Assembly (NCBI GenBank): GCA_026119935.1
Contig: JALRMH010000061.1
Span: 124,001-188,000, forward strand
Source of the DNA: Endothia cerciana
Lineage: Eukaryota > Ascomycota > Sordariomycetes > Diaporthales > Cryphonectriaceae
Direction: 5' to 3'
Length of the DNA: 64,000 nt
The translations under genes were made by a program, and so were the position numbers. Shown piece after piece: positions 1 through 11,862 of this stretch. The first letter of the stretch is position 1. Every line of letters starts with the position of its first letter. The notes beneath the pieces are model-generated. The model had not been told where the DNA came from. It did no database searches and saw nothing but the letters and a program-made list of their open reading frames with translations.

Positions 1-398
1 TGCCGAGTGCAATAGTCTATCCAAAGCAGCCATGAATACGAAGAATGGGCGAGGACGAGGCTCGTTACCAAGACACCAGAAGGGATGCCGGCATGCTCCT
101 AGATATGCACATAAGCAGGCTGCCGGGCGCAGGATTGCAGGTCGGCGCGTCTAGGACCCGCGCCAATGAGTCACCAGATCGCCCATGCGTGAGGAAGTTG
201 ATGGCCATGCAGGTGCTTTTGTGGGGCAACCAATCATGTAGACGTAGCGGCCGTCGTCTACGTCGAAGTGTCTCGCCAGCTTTCTTTTTCTTGTAAGTTC
301 ATCGCGAGAGATGACCCTCTAGCTCACGGCCGACTGCCGTCATAGGGGTCAGTCGCCAGTCGCACACTGCGACTGCCATATTTCTCCCTTGAATTGGC
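1..398. other. Intergenic, no gene seen
   Basis: Short open frames are present on both strands, but none has family-like sequence or a convincing splice pattern. The stretch includes the 3' flank of the neighbouring minus-strand asparaginase gene, whose stop codon is at 399-401. Confidence 0.6.
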
Positions 399-2422
399 TC
401 ACAACCCAGGAGAAATTGGTCGGCTGAGAGGCAAATCCCCAGTCTTGGGAGTCGATGCGCCACTCCGTGCCCTCTCATCCACCCACAGGTGCCCGCCGGC
501 ACCCTCCAGCAATTCGACACATTCCCGATTCGCGGTCCTCCTTGCGAGGAAGAGTGGTGTGTTATTTGCTGAGTTCCTGGTGTGGACGCTGGCCCCACGT
601 GTGAGCAGTTCCTTGATGATGTCCGGGTTGGCGCTCATGGCCGCAAGGTGCAGGGCTGTGTTTCCAGCATAGTCGGCGTTCTTGAGCAATTGGTGGTTGA
701 ATTCGTCCCCTTCAAGCATCTCACGGATGCTCTGCAGTTCGCCCTTTTGGATAGCATATCCAAGCGCCGCAAATGCTGCTTCCGTGGCCGTAAGCCTGAT
801 TGTCGCCGAGTCCAGTGTTCCGGCTGGGTGCGAGAAGCTGGGACTTGTCATTTCGGTCACTATCAAGTTTGGACGATTAGCCAATCGTTCTCAATGCTTC
901 GAGATCCTGGAAGGAAGCCGATCATCCCGGGACAAGCGGCTGTCCCACGGAGTGACAAGTGATACCATGTGAGGAGTCTTAGCACCGTAGCTACCTCCAC
1001 CTGGAAATAGGACCTTGCATACTCACGACCGGTGAATGGCTTGTGAAGTGTGTCCATAACCAGCAAGGGAAAGGCGCGATGGCTACTTACTTTCTCCACG
1101 GATGGAATGCGCCATCTGGGCGGTGACCTCGGCATACGTGAGGTTCTGCACGGCCAGGAGGTATCCAAGCTTCGTCAGAGCAGCCTCCGTTGTCAAGTCG
1201 TGGCCAAAAACAACGCCTGCTCTGCCCAGAATTGTGCCCGGCGCATACAGCGGCGAGACGAAGCCGTTCGTGCACTGGCTGACGTTCACAATCACGATGC
1301 CCCTCTCGACGGCCTCACGAATCACCTTCGTTAGACTGCCATCTACACCTCCTGGAGCGTTGCCCACTGTCCCGTCATCTCTAGTCAGCATCTGGCCGGT
1401 GAAGGTTTTCACAGGCATGACGATGTGTTCTAAGACAGGCCTTCTCTCAAAGTTTGCTGCCTCCCGCAAAATAAACAAATAAATAAAAATAAAATATAAT
1501 AACGGTTGTCTCCCAGGAGAAGGTGTCCGCGGGCAGAAAAGTACTTACTGCCAAATGTCTCAAGGATAAGACCTCTCAGATCGGGGACATGGAGGACAGA
1601 ATCGACCATCTCTGGCTTGATGCCAGGAAATATCCGCAGACAGGCCACGTGTGCTGTATCGATGTATTTGGTGACCTGGAACTCGGCTATCCTCGTGGGT
1701 CGACGAACAAGCGCCCAGTTCACGTCGACTCCGAGACTCGTCACCTTCGCAAGAGGCTCGCAATTTGGGCTGTCGAAGGCCTCGAAGGCAGACGCTGAAA
1801 CCTTTGTCGTCCTGTTCCCCCTGAACAGGGTATGGTGGAAGAACAGACAAACCTCGGGAATCACGAAAGTCCCGGCGATGATCAGCGATCCCAGTAGATT
1901 GTCCACAGCGTCGGACTGGAGAGCAAAGATGGACGCTTGTGAACCGGTGAGAATGACCGGCTTGCCCAGATCAGACATCATGAAGGACAAAGCGGACGCG
2001 GAGTAGGCCAGGGAGTCCGTTCCGTGCAGTACTACGAAGCCATCGAAGAGGTGATAGTTCTCCTTGACCGTCAATGCGATCTCCGTCCAGCCGACGGATG
2101 AGATGGAGCTCGAATCCAGCAGGGGCGAGAACTCGAGGATACCGTAGCGTACATGCCGCGAATAGGCAGTGGGAGGCGTGCGCAGAGAATCCAGGCTGAG
2201 TTTCTCTCCGTTCTTGTATGCATGTAGCTGGACCGGGGCAGAGGAGTCGTTGAAAGAGGGCCTAGGTGCCATCGCAGTCTTCAGAAATCCCGTCGCTGGC
2301 ACCAGGCCATCTGGCGATGGCTGCATGCAGATAGTGCCTCCCGTCATGACGATGAGCACCTGAGACTCTAAATACTTGATGTCCGGGTCGCCATGCGACT
2401 CGGGTATGCTGACCGGGCTCAT
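399..2422 (-). CDS. Type I asparaginase with C-terminal ankyrin repeats
   Basis: Likely hydrolyses L-asparagine to aspartate and ammonia in the cytosol. The build is three exons, complement(1549-2422, 1091-1456, 399-889), giving about 576 residues. Exon 1 carries the asparaginase core: the first-threonine motif TGGTI near residue 27, the second catalytic motif HGTDSL, then LTGSQ. The joins restore family sequence: LILETFG|TNFERRP at the first intron (92 bp, donor GTAAGTAC) and GEK|RLANRP at the second (201 bp). Exon 3 encodes at least two ankyrin-like repeats (GNTALHLAA, NNTPLFLARR). The layout matches the asparaginase/ankyrin architecture of animal ASPG and many fungal homologues. Whether it also has lysophospholipase activity, as claimed for some animal members, cannot be read from sequence. 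The second intron acceptor is the least certain boundary. Confidence 0.87.
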
Positions 2423-3626
2423 CGTGTACGGATAGTCGTTAGACTAGGCGGTGTAATCTGTGACAGTCAGCTTGAGATATCCAGAGGGGTTTGAGAAGAG
2501 CATCCTCCCCACGGCCGCCAGTTCCTGAGCGATAAATCATTGTTTCACTAACGACGGTCTCACAGGCGTCCATGCCAGAGGCGGCTACCACGACAATACT
2601 TGAAGGGAGCGCAGCAGCTGATGGTGCATACTTAGTCTGTAGGTGTGTAATACGCGCAATATTATGAAGTAGTCGTATGATGGCCTTTGCGGGTTCTGCA
2701 AGTACCCTCGGCCGCGAAAGGGGAAGAAAAAAAAAAGTCTGCTGGGACGAGTCTGCTTCCCTTTTTCTAGATGGTGGGAAAAAGTCGTTAGGAGGTTGAG
2801 CCGCCCGGACCATGCAGCCTCTCGAGTCGCTACTTATTACCCCATAATAACCTAATGCATCGACAATGAGGGACACCCATGACCACCACGGGGGTTTTCT
2901 CAGCCGACAAGTTTTCTTGATGGGCAGTCTGGGGTCTGGGAGACGAGTCCTATATCTCCTACTAACAGTATGGCACGTATGGTCAAAGAAGGTCACGGTT
3001 GCAAGGATCCGATGCCGGAAGTCGAAGTTGAGAGCAGGACGCCCCTGTCGTGCTTATGTAATGTGATATCCCACACCCAGCTTCTGTCTCATCACCCTCG
3101 TACGACGACCAGACGGGAGGCAGAGCATAGGGCTGGGAACTTCAGCCAGCAGAACACTTTTGGTATGAACTGTGGACCGGCCTCTAGGCTCGTTTATATG
3201 AGATGGCCGCCGCGATGAGGACCGCCAGACTGACAGCAAGGTGAGATAGATCGAGGCTCCCCTCGCCTGAGCGCTTACACTCAGTTTGCTGTATGTTTGA
3301 TGCCAGCTCTGGCTGTTAACTGAGCATAGGTCTGTCCGATCAGGCATACCGAGTTTGCAAGGCCGTGTTCTCACATTCCCAAACACCGCCAGCTCCACGC
3401 CACCGTTAATAAACTACCGTCTCGTCTCTCATGTATCTGCTAATACTCCCGCTGTCGATGAGCCTCGTCCCAATGGCGCCAGCGAGTCTAGGGCACAGGC
3501 CGCCAAAGATCTCAGGCAGGACACCTCTGGGTTTCGGGCCAGCTTCAATAATTTTGTGGTTACCTTTACACCCAAAACAGACGCCACGAAGGAGAGGTAC
3601 AAAGGGAGACGTAGCCTGTGAGATAG
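2423..3626. other. Intergenic, divergent promoter region
   Basis: This lies between the start of the asparaginase gene and the first recognisable exon of the dioxygenase gene. A minus-strand open frame of 185 codons at 2439-2996 has skewed composition and no recognisable domain, so it is not called. The true 5' exon of the dioxygenase must lie in the right part (roughly 3350-3620), but I could not fix it. Confidence 0.5.
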
Positions 3627-5310
3627 TGCCCTGAGACTTCTGAAACGCGCGGTCTTGAAACGATTTGGCTAACATGGAGCATCACCAGGACGAATTTGTG
3701 GCTAAGGTGAGCCCTTAAACGCGGCCATGCATCAGGATATTATGATTTACTCCATACAGGGACAATTGCAGGTGTTCCCAATGTGTCAACCAGGCTACCA
3801 TGCAGAGAAACTTCAGGATCTTTGACGTTCCCATGAGCATTGCCCCTAAAGAGGTCACATTGGAGCCCGAAGGGGTGAGAATTAATTGTAAGCTACGACG
3901 TGCCATCGCGATTCATCTGAAAACGCCCCTGTCCTCACAAACTTGGACCCAGGGAATCATGAGCAACACGAAAGCTTCTATGACTGGGCCTTCATCAAGC
4001 GGTATCTCGGCCGGCCTGTAAGGCCTCGGCTCGACCTCTGGTATGGACCTACTTTCTCATAGGACTGGTCTTGTCGCTCACCAGTGCAGCAAACTTCGTC
4101 AACTCTGGGGATCAGAGATCGCAAATGATCCTCCAACTCTCACTTATGAGGAGGTCATGGACAGCACGTCTGACAGCGGGCTGGCCAAATTGACGGATTC
4201 CATAGTGAGGCACTTCGCAGCTTCCATTCCTCATGCTCAAGACCTGACTGTAGGTCCAGGTGAAGCACGGGCTCGCCTTCGTTGACAACACCCCTTTCGA
4301 TGACGCTGTCCACACCAAGAACCTCCTGGAGCGGATTGGGCCCATCAGAGAGACACACTACGGCGGCTTCTACGATTTCGTGCCTGACATGGCCAAAGCC
4401 GACACCGCCTACACGAACATAGCACTGCCCGCGCACACCGATACGACCTACTTCACAGACCCTGCCGGCCTACAAGCCTTCCACATGTTGTCTCACACCG
4501 CGCCCGAGGGATCGCAGCCCACCGGAGGCGAGTCACTCCTTGTAGACGGGGTTCGTGCAGCAGAGATACTGCGCAAAGAGGACCCCGAGTTATTCGAGGT
4601 ATTGCGTAACCAAGCTGTGCCTTGGCATGCCAGCGGTAATCCAGGCGTCACCATCACTCCGGACACCCTGGAGCCCGTTATACATACCCATCCATTACAA
4701 AGTGGGAAACAAGACATTCTTCGCATCAGGTGGAACAACGATGACAGGGGTGGTGAGTGTTCTCGAAGACATTGTGTCGATGCAGCACCCTGTTTTTCAA
4801 AGATAGGAGCAGGCTTTTTCTCTTTCTTTGCTTGCATCATGAACATGTGCTGACGCAATCCTGGATGACCTCAGTGCTGCCTCTCAGCAGACGGGTCAAT
4901 GCCAAGAGCTTGTCCCGCTGGTATAAGGCTTCAAGCAAGTTTGACGAGATCCTTAGGAGGAGCAGCTCGGAGTACTGGTTCCAACTGAAGCCCGGAAGAA
5001 CCCTGAGTATGTCTGGTCCTCCCTTCAGTCACGTAACCAGGGACTCGCAATCGGCTGACGGCATGATAGTCTTTGACAATTATAGGGTCCTGCACGGTCG
5101 GAGAGCATTCACAGGACTCAGAAGAATGTGTGGCGCCTACAGTGAGTATCATGCCCAGGGCTCTCTTCGTCCATCGAACAACGCCTGTGCGTCCTGGTGC
5201 CACCGAAGCTAACATGTCGTGTCTCTGCAGTAAGTCGGGATGATTTCGTGTCGCGCTGGAGGAACACAAACTTTTCTCGGGAGGAAGTGCTGGCGCAGGT
5301 GATCGGATAA
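3627..5310 (+). CDS. TauD/TfdA-type dioxygenase, trimethyllysine or gamma-butyrobetaine hydroxylase-like
   Basis: Fe(II)/2-oxoglutarate oxygenase of the carnitine-synthesis family; the best guess is trimethyllysine dioxygenase, mitochondrial or cytosolic. Exons read as 3627-3706, 3760-3887, 3953-4017, 4085-4204, 4260-4752, 4875-5006, 5070-5141 and 5231-5310; all phases agree. The N-terminal zinc-type domain shows LWLRDNCRCSQC across the first join. The iron facial triad is visible as AHTD (HxD) and the distal His in VLHGRR. RWNNDDRG and LKPGRTL|IFDN are family signatures, and the protein ends DDFVSRWR...VLAQVIG. The 5' end is incomplete: the frame opens at 3627 after a plausible acceptor, with no ATG. 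The segment just before LWLRDNC looks scrambled (see findings), so the gene may be impaired. From 3627 it gives 389 residues, near full family length. Confidence 0.8.
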
Positions 5311-6126
5311 ACCTCAGGCTCTTGTTGCGTGTCTGTAAGTGACAAACAACTTGCACGGCCAGCACCTCTCGTGACTAGGGTTTTGCAAGAGCTTCGAGGT
5401 TTTGAACCCTCGAGGATTTGAAACAGGCAGCGCGCCTATCTATGAGTATTAAAAAAGTGTATAGCATGTTCTCCCGTAGATAAGAAATAAGGGCGAGGTT
5501 CAGTGGCTGTCCCTAGGTCTGTAGGATTGTAGCGTCAACAATTTCAAGGTCTGATGGGAAGTCGAGGGAGCTGTCTGCTGCCCCCTTTTTGGCTTATCTG
5601 CAATTGAGTTCGCGTTCAGGCGCCGCAGTAGTCCCCTACCATCCAGACAGGTGGCCTGGGCCTGTTTCCTGCTAGAGCGGGACACTGAGTGCGGAACTAC
5701 CCCACCATTGGTCCCCTAAAGCTGGAGGCTACACCCATCCCAGGCCCCGCTCCAAGGTCGTCCACCGCCCGACCCCCAGGCCTGGCCCAATGCTCCGCCC
5801 TGCCAGTGCGAGCCTCCTCTGTTGTCTTCCTGTCAACCTAATCCATATGGTACAATACCTACGACCGTCTGACCTCAGCCCTACCTCGCCCCAATTTGCC
5901 ATCCTTCACCTCCCTCCAGATTTCTTACCTCACAAGGTTCTGGCGTCATCTCGCTGGCCGTCAAGCTTGACTACCCGTGCAGGAGGCCTCGAAGTGGAGA
6001 GTAATCGTTACGAAACCCTCGAACACACTCGACACCCAATTCAACACAAGCTTCAGTGCAGGTCTCGACTTTTGAGCCTTGCAACACAACACCTCAGTGT
6101 CGCTTCTCCAGACCTTGCCGCTGAAC
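5311..6126. other. Calcineurin upstream region
   Basis: About 0.8 kb between the dioxygenase stop and the calcineurin start. From about 5700 onward the plus strand is pyrimidine-rich, as in fungal promoters and 5' leaders. A CAACACAACACC-like stretch sits just before the ATG. No gene is seen. Confidence 0.55.
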
Positions 6127-8060
6127 ATGGATACCGACGGCGCCGGCGCGCCTGGTTCCCAGGACCTTCGCAATGTCCAGGTTGACAATGCCATCCGTGC
6201 AATACAGCAGAAGAAGCCTCTGCCCGAGATCGACTTCTCCATCCACCGCATGGAAGATGGCACTGAAGTGAGCACCATGGAGCGGGTCTGCAAAGGTATG
6301 TGCACCACCTGCACCCCGCTTGCCACACGGCGGCCGCACCGACGACTCTCAGGAGCACGCCACATGCTGACCTCTGCCATTGATCGTAGACGTCCAAGCC
6401 CCTGCCATGTTCAAGCCTACCGACGATCAGTTCTTCGAGGACGAAACACACACCAAGCCCAACATTACGTTTCTGAAGTCGCACTTCTACAGAGAAGGCC
6501 GATTGACCGAGGAGCAGGCTTTATGGATCATCAAGACCGGCACAGAGCTCCTGCGCGCCGAGCCCAATCTCTTAGAGATGGATGCTCCGATCACGGTCTG
6601 TGGCGACGTGCACGGCCAGTATTACGACCTCATGAAGCTGTTTGAAGTGGGCGGAGACCCGGCAGAGACCAGGTACCTCTTCCTGGGCGACTACGTCGAC
6701 CGTGGGTATTTCAGCATCGAATGCGTGCTGTATCTCTGGTCGCTGAAGATTCACTATCCGAAGACGCTGTGGCTGCTGCGAGGCAACCACGAGTGCCGCC
6801 ACTTGACTGACTACTTCACATTCAAGCTGGAGTGCAAGCACAAATACTCCGACACCATTTATGAGGCCTGCATGGAGTCCTTCTGCAGCTTGCCTCTTGC
6901 TGCAGTCATGAACAAGCAGTTCTTGTGCATCCACGGCGGCCTCAGCCCAGAACTGCATACCCTCGACGATCTTCGGAATGTGAGCACACTCTCATATGGC
7001 TGCTTGTCTGCAGGTGCCCTCCCGACTGCTTCTTTACTGACGCGGTACAGATCGATCGTTTTAGAGAACCCCCTACCCAAGGCCTGATGTGCGACATCCT
7101 CTGGGCCGACCCTCTCGAGGACTTTGGCCAGGAGAAGACGAACGACTACTTCTTGCACAACCACGTCCGGGGCTGCTCATACTTCTTCTCATACCCCGCA
7201 GCATGCGCTTTCCTCGAGAAGAACAACTTGCTGTCCATCATCCGCGCGCACGAGGCACAGGACGCTGGCTACAGAATGTACCGAAAGACTAGGACAACCG
7301 GCTTCCCCAGCGTCATGACCATCTTCTCTGCGCCGAACTACCTCGATGTATACAACAACAAAGCCGCTGTGCTGAAGTACGAGAACAACGTTATGAACAT
7401 TCGTCAGTTCAACTGCACACCGCATCCGTACTGGCTCCCAAATTTCATGGACGTCTTCACATGGTCACTTCCATTTGTCGGCGAGAAGATCACGGATATG
7501 TTGATCGCCATCTTGAGCACCTGCAGTGAGGATGAGCTTAGGGAGGAGTCCTCGAGCTCGCCGGGCCCCGCCTCTCCGCCGATCACCCCGTCGGCCACCG
7601 CAGACCCGGAGTCAATCGAGGCAAAACGGAGAGCGATCAAGAACAAGATTCTTGCTATTGGTCGGCTGTCGCGGGTGTTCCAGGTTCTCCGAGAGGAGTC
7701 CGAGAGTGTCACGGAGCTCAAGACTGTCTCTGGGGGGAAACTGCCTGCGGGAACGCTTATGCTGGGCGCAGAGGGCATCAAGAACGCCATCAGTAGTTTT
7801 GAAGATGCTCGAAAGGTAGATCTGCAGAATGAGAGGCTGCCGCCAAGTCATGACGAGGTGACGAGGGCCAATGACGAGGAGCGACAACAGGCGCTGGAAC
7901 GCGCAACCCGGGAGGCTGATAATGACAAGAAGTTGCAGTCGATTTCGAGGAGGCTCAGCACGTAAGTATCCAGCCTCCATACGGATTGTGGTGTGATGTT
8001 TGCGCTAACAGCGGCTGCAGTGACCGGGACACTCGTCGCAAAGGGCCTCCAGCTGCCTAG
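6127..8060 (+). CDS. cnaA: Calcineurin A, calmodulin-dependent Ser/Thr phosphatase catalytic subunit
   Basis: Catalytic subunit of protein phosphatase 2B. It binds the regulatory B subunit and Ca2+/calmodulin and dephosphorylates Crz1-type transcription factors. Exons 6127-6295, 6390-6979, 7051-7961 and 8021-8060 give 569 residues; intron phases agree, and the first join reads ERVCK|DVQAP. Metallophosphatase motifs appear in order: GDVHGQYYDL near residue 128, GDYVDRG and RGNHECR. The B-subunit helix follows, then the calmodulin-binding segment KNKILAIGRLSRVFQVLREE and the autoinhibitory segment ISSFEDARKVDLQNERLPP. The last 59 bp intron splits off a 13-codon tail. The start is the ATG of MDTDGAGAPGS, the only in-frame ATG near the conserved N terminus. 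All expected functional parts are intact. Confidence 0.96.
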
Positions 8061-8733
8061 GAGGTGTGTGAGAGCTGCCGATGATGAGCGCAGTGCGAGT
8101 CAGTTGTGCACAACACACATATATATTCTCTCTTCTTTTTCTCTTCAAGACCGGTAGTGGACGAGAAATGTGGACGATCACGGCGGATCCGGGACTTGGT
8201 GCAGCAGGCATTGCATGGAATCAGGGAGCCTTCCGGCTTCCACTAAGCGGGCTGTCGGGCTGTCTACGATCGGAAGCGTGTGACTCGGGGATTAATGCAT
8301 TTTGAAATCTAACACATGCAGAGGACGCGGAAGAGTCTAGACACAGCAGGGCGAGTAACCTGGATAGGCTGTACGAGGCAAGACAGGCCAGGTTTTGGAG
8401 GCATCTATACCTCCTGCTGTGGCACATGATGAGATATTCAATTCCTACCGAGTCACAGTGTCACCGACATCTGATCGTGAGTTCCGAGGTCTCCGAGACT
8501 GCACCTCCTTGCCCGGGGACAAAGGCCTACAGCCACCAATCTTGACAACCATTTGGTGCCAGCGTATTGTACAGAGCGCACTTCTTTTCCCGATAGTCTG
8601 TACCGCTGGACCTCTCGAGACCACGGCAGCCAGGCCTCAGGAAATCAGAATGTTATATCGCTGCCGGCACTGAAGGCTCCAGATACAGCCTGCCCACTCA
8701 ACCTGGAAACAACCGTCCTCATAGTCCCCTGCC
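8061..8733. other. Intergenic between convergent genes
   Basis: Shared 3' flank of calcineurin (+) and the cyclase-family gene (-). No coding region or repeat is recognised. Confidence 0.6.
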
Positions 8734-9979
8734 TCAGAAGATCGCCAGAATATTCGGTGGACTAGCCACGCCGCCCGTGACATTACATACCTCACTAGTG
8801 ACAAAGAAACTCCACCGCCCTTCTCTCTTGCACGTCTCAGCCAGCTTCTCAAGCCAGAACAGCTCCCCGATGGGACACCCGTACCCGGCCAAGAGAACCT
8901 CGTGCAGCGCCCAGTCCTTCTTGGACGGCCACGCCTCGAAACTCGGCTGGTCGCCTGCCACGGCGGCGAAATTCTCCCAGACCCACCGGATGACCTCCTC
9001 GGACTGCTCGACGCCGCCGAAGTGGTGCGGGAGACGTTCCTGGTGGGACTTGAGGGACTGCGGGGACAGCGCGGCGAGCTGGACGTGCCAGCCCGTGCGG
9101 ATGAAGAGGATGTCGCCGAACTCCACCTCTGTGCCCTGGTCCTTCAGGCAGGCCTGCAGGTGCGCGAGGGGGATGGACGAGGTGGCGAAGCAGTCGAAGC
9201 CCCTGAGGGCCGGGTCGGTCTGCCTCTCGCGCCAGCTGGCGTGGTCGATGAGGATGCCCCTGCCGACGATGCCCTGCTCGGCCCATGCTAAACGTTTGCA
9301 CGCCCCCGGTCAGCCTAGCTCCCCGTGCCCTGTAGGACCTCACCACATCTCATCTCAGTAGGAAGACGCAGGAGTCCTCACCCTGGATACCGTTCACGGC
9401 CGTCTTCTTCCCGTCCTTGTCCCTGCCGTGGGCGCCTATGTCCCCGAGCGTCACGCCGTTGTAGAACTTGGCCTCCTTCTGGTAGCCAAAGTGCCGCAGG
9501 CCGTCCCACTGGCTCGACACCTGCGAGTTGAACGTCCAGACGTCGTCGTGCACGATCCGGGGGGGCTTCTGGAAGAGGTCCTGGTGGAAGAGCTTCCGCT
9601 GAAAGAAGCCCGAGTCCTCGCCCTGGGCGTCGAGCGGCCAGTTGAGCGACACCCTGCGCGGGTGTTAACTCTTTGAGGTTCATGGCGAGACATTGTTGGG
9701 GGGGGAACACCCGTGGTGCCCCTGCTGGAAGTCACAAAAGCACACCCGATCCGCCGGTCATTTGGTACATTCCAGGTCGGCCTCGCAGAATACATACCGG
9801 GTTCCCTTCTGAATCTCCTTCTTCGCAGCCGCAGCGACACGCTCATCAGTGAGCCTGTTCAGGGTTCCCAGCTCATCCTGATCACCGTACAAGCCCCAGG
9901 CCGAGTGATGTGGGTCCCCTGCCCTGAGGGGAAGGCTGTCGAAGCTAGGGATGCCGTTCTCGTTCAGCGCGGGAGCCAT
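8734..9979 (-). CDS. Cyclase-family (kynurenine formamidase-like fold) hydrolase
   Basis: Member of the fungal branch of the cyclase family (Pfam cyclase, the fold of bacterial kynurenine formamidase). The substrate is unknown and it is probably cytosolic. Exons complement(9798-9979, 9382-9653, 8734-9287) give 335 residues. Joins restore KGT|RVSLNWPL and NGIQ|AWAEQGIVGRGILIDH. The start is the ATG of MAPALNENG, where similarity begins; an upstream extension has no support. Other marks are SSQWDGLRHFGY, GRGILIDHASW and the terminal NVTGGVASPPN. The classical HxGTHxDxPxH metal motif is replaced by SSQWDGLRHF, as is usual in the fungal branch, so the bacterial reaction should not be transferred. 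Codon use is GC-rich. Confidence 0.85.
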
Positions 9980-10645
9980 CTTTGAATGCGTTGCTGATTT
10001 TGTACGAGCCTCTTCTCGGCCAGGTGAATTCGACACCACTCTACAGGGTGTCACACGTTATATTAGCGCCCTGCTGCGAGGGATAACCCTCTTTAAAACC
10101 ATTATCAGCCTCCGGGGGCGGGGAAGCAGCATCTCCGGTATCGATCCGTTGCACCGCGGATGAGGGATCGGCCCGCCGCCGTCGCCATCGTCATTCCTGC
10201 TCGGCCTCTACTACCGCGAAACGGCAAACCTGTCACTGGTGTGGAGCAACAGGCCCCTCGCAAACGACCCGTGTCTGATTCGTCAGCCCTTTGTCATCCC
10301 GATCTCGATGCGATCGTGTGGCCTCAGAAAGTCGTGGAGCCTCATGAGACTCAGCGGTAATAATAATATTAAAAAAAGGGCAGCAGGGTGGGGCCAGGGT
10401 CCGGGTTCACCACAGCAGTGATTTCTTCCTCTCGTTTTTCTTCCTCCCCTTTTAGCAAGAGCCGGGGAAGATTCGAGGACCACTTCTCTCACATGTAAGA
10501 TTGTAGATGCCCTCGGCCTGAACTGGACCAGGGACTCGGTCGCTACCTGGAGGCAGAGTCTTGTCTCAGGCCCCACCGTAGGTCCCAGCTCCCTGAGGTC
10601 GTCGGGTTGGGAGAGGCGCTCGACGAACCTCAGGGCCGCCTATCA
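9980..10645. promoter_or_regulatory. Divergent promoter region
   Basis: 666 bp between the diverging starts of the cyclase-family gene and the HemK-like methyltransferase. It includes a pyrimidine-rich stretch (about 10420-10455) upstream of the methyltransferase. No specific operator was identified. Confidence 0.45.
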
Positions 10646-11766
10646 ATGCCTCGGATCGCACCCTCAACTATCCGCCGAGCATACCAGGTCTCGCCATACG
10701 CAGCGACACTGCTGCCGGCATGTCGGGACCTGCCCTCAGCCCTGAACGAGCTGAGATGGATACGGGAACACGTCCAGCAGCTCAACAAGCCTGCGTCCGC
10801 CCTACAGTCAGAACTCCACGTAGCCTCACTGTGCCGCCGCCGCGGGAGAGGAGAGCCGCTGCAGTACGTCCTCGGGACGCAGCCGTTTGGGAACCTGGAG
10901 TTGAGATGCCGCCCCGGCGTGCTGATACCTAGGTGCGTATCAAGAAACAACCCTCACGAAGCGAATAGAGGTTGGCCTGACACGAGTCCAGACCCGAGCC
11001 GGAAGCCTACACGACGCATCTGGCCGCCCTCATCCGGCACTCCCAGCTCATGGGCCCCTCGCCCCGGCCCCTGAGGATCCTGGACCTCTGCACGGGCACA
11101 GGCTGCATAGCCCTCCTCCTCTGCTCCCTCCTGTCCCGCTGCACCCCCGGCCTGCACGTCCGCGGCGTGGACATCTCACCCCGCGCCGTCGACCTCTCGG
11201 AGGAGAACGCCCGGCACAACATCGCCACGGGCCGCCTCCCGCCCCCGGGGCCACCGGCGGCCCACTCCCTCGCCTTCAGCCGCGGCGACATCTTCTCGAA
11301 CGCGCTCCTCGGCTCGCTCGCGCACCCCCGGGCGCGGCCGGACATCCTGGTCTGCAACCCCCCCTACGTCTCCCAGTGGGGCTTCGGCCACCAGACGGCA
11401 CGGAGCGTGCGGAACTACGAGCCCAAGCTCGCGCAGGTGCCGACGGTTGCGTACCCCGGCGACCACGCACCGGAGGATGCGTTCTACGCGCGGCTGCTAG
11501 ACATCGGGGCGACGCTGAGGCCGCGGGTGATGCTATTCGAGGTGGGAGACTTGGGTCAGGCCTTGAGGGTCGTCGAGATGGCTTTGCGGCATGAGGGTCT
11601 GATGGGGACGAGGCGGGGGGAGGTCGAGGTTGAAGTATGGAGGGACTGGCCCGATGCTGCGTCCGAGGATGACGAGGAGTCCTCAGCTATGCTGTGTGAC
11701 GGGATCCAGAAGGTGTGCATAAAGGGGAGTGGCCATGGCCGATCTGTATTCATACGATGCAGATGA
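10646..11766 (+). CDS. HemK/PrmC-type glutamine N5-methyltransferase, probably mitochondrial (Mtq1-like)
   Basis: Expected to methylate the Gln of the GGQ motif in a peptide-release factor, using S-adenosylmethionine. Exons 10646-10932 and 10992-11766 (59 bp intron) give 353 residues. The join restores GVLIPR|PEPEAYTTHL, matching the family signature before the Rossmann core. Visible motifs are LDLCTGTGCIAL (motif I), GVDISPRAVDLS (motif II) and DILVCNPPYVS, whose NPPY is diagnostic of amide methyltransferases. The N-terminal domain has RGEPLQYVLGTQPFG. No clear targeting peptide is visible beyond a basic N terminus, so the mitochondrial location is inferred from the fungal family. The 3' end converges on the LeuRS gene with a 96 bp gap. 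Confidence 0.88.
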
Positions 11767-11862
11767 AAATCTCAACAAAAGCCGTCTAATAATGTAGCCG
11801 GTTTACCATGTCATGCAGTATTGTTCACATGAATCCCCTGAGACGTGTGAGGTGGGTATCTT

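Noticed and set aside
2439..2996. Minus-strand open frame of 185 codons
   Set aside because: No recognisable domain, poor composition, no ATG context or intron logic; treated as chance.
6980..7050. Frame break in calcineurin suggesting a split gene
   Set aside because: Explained by a standard 71 bp intron joining DDLRN to IDRFREPP.
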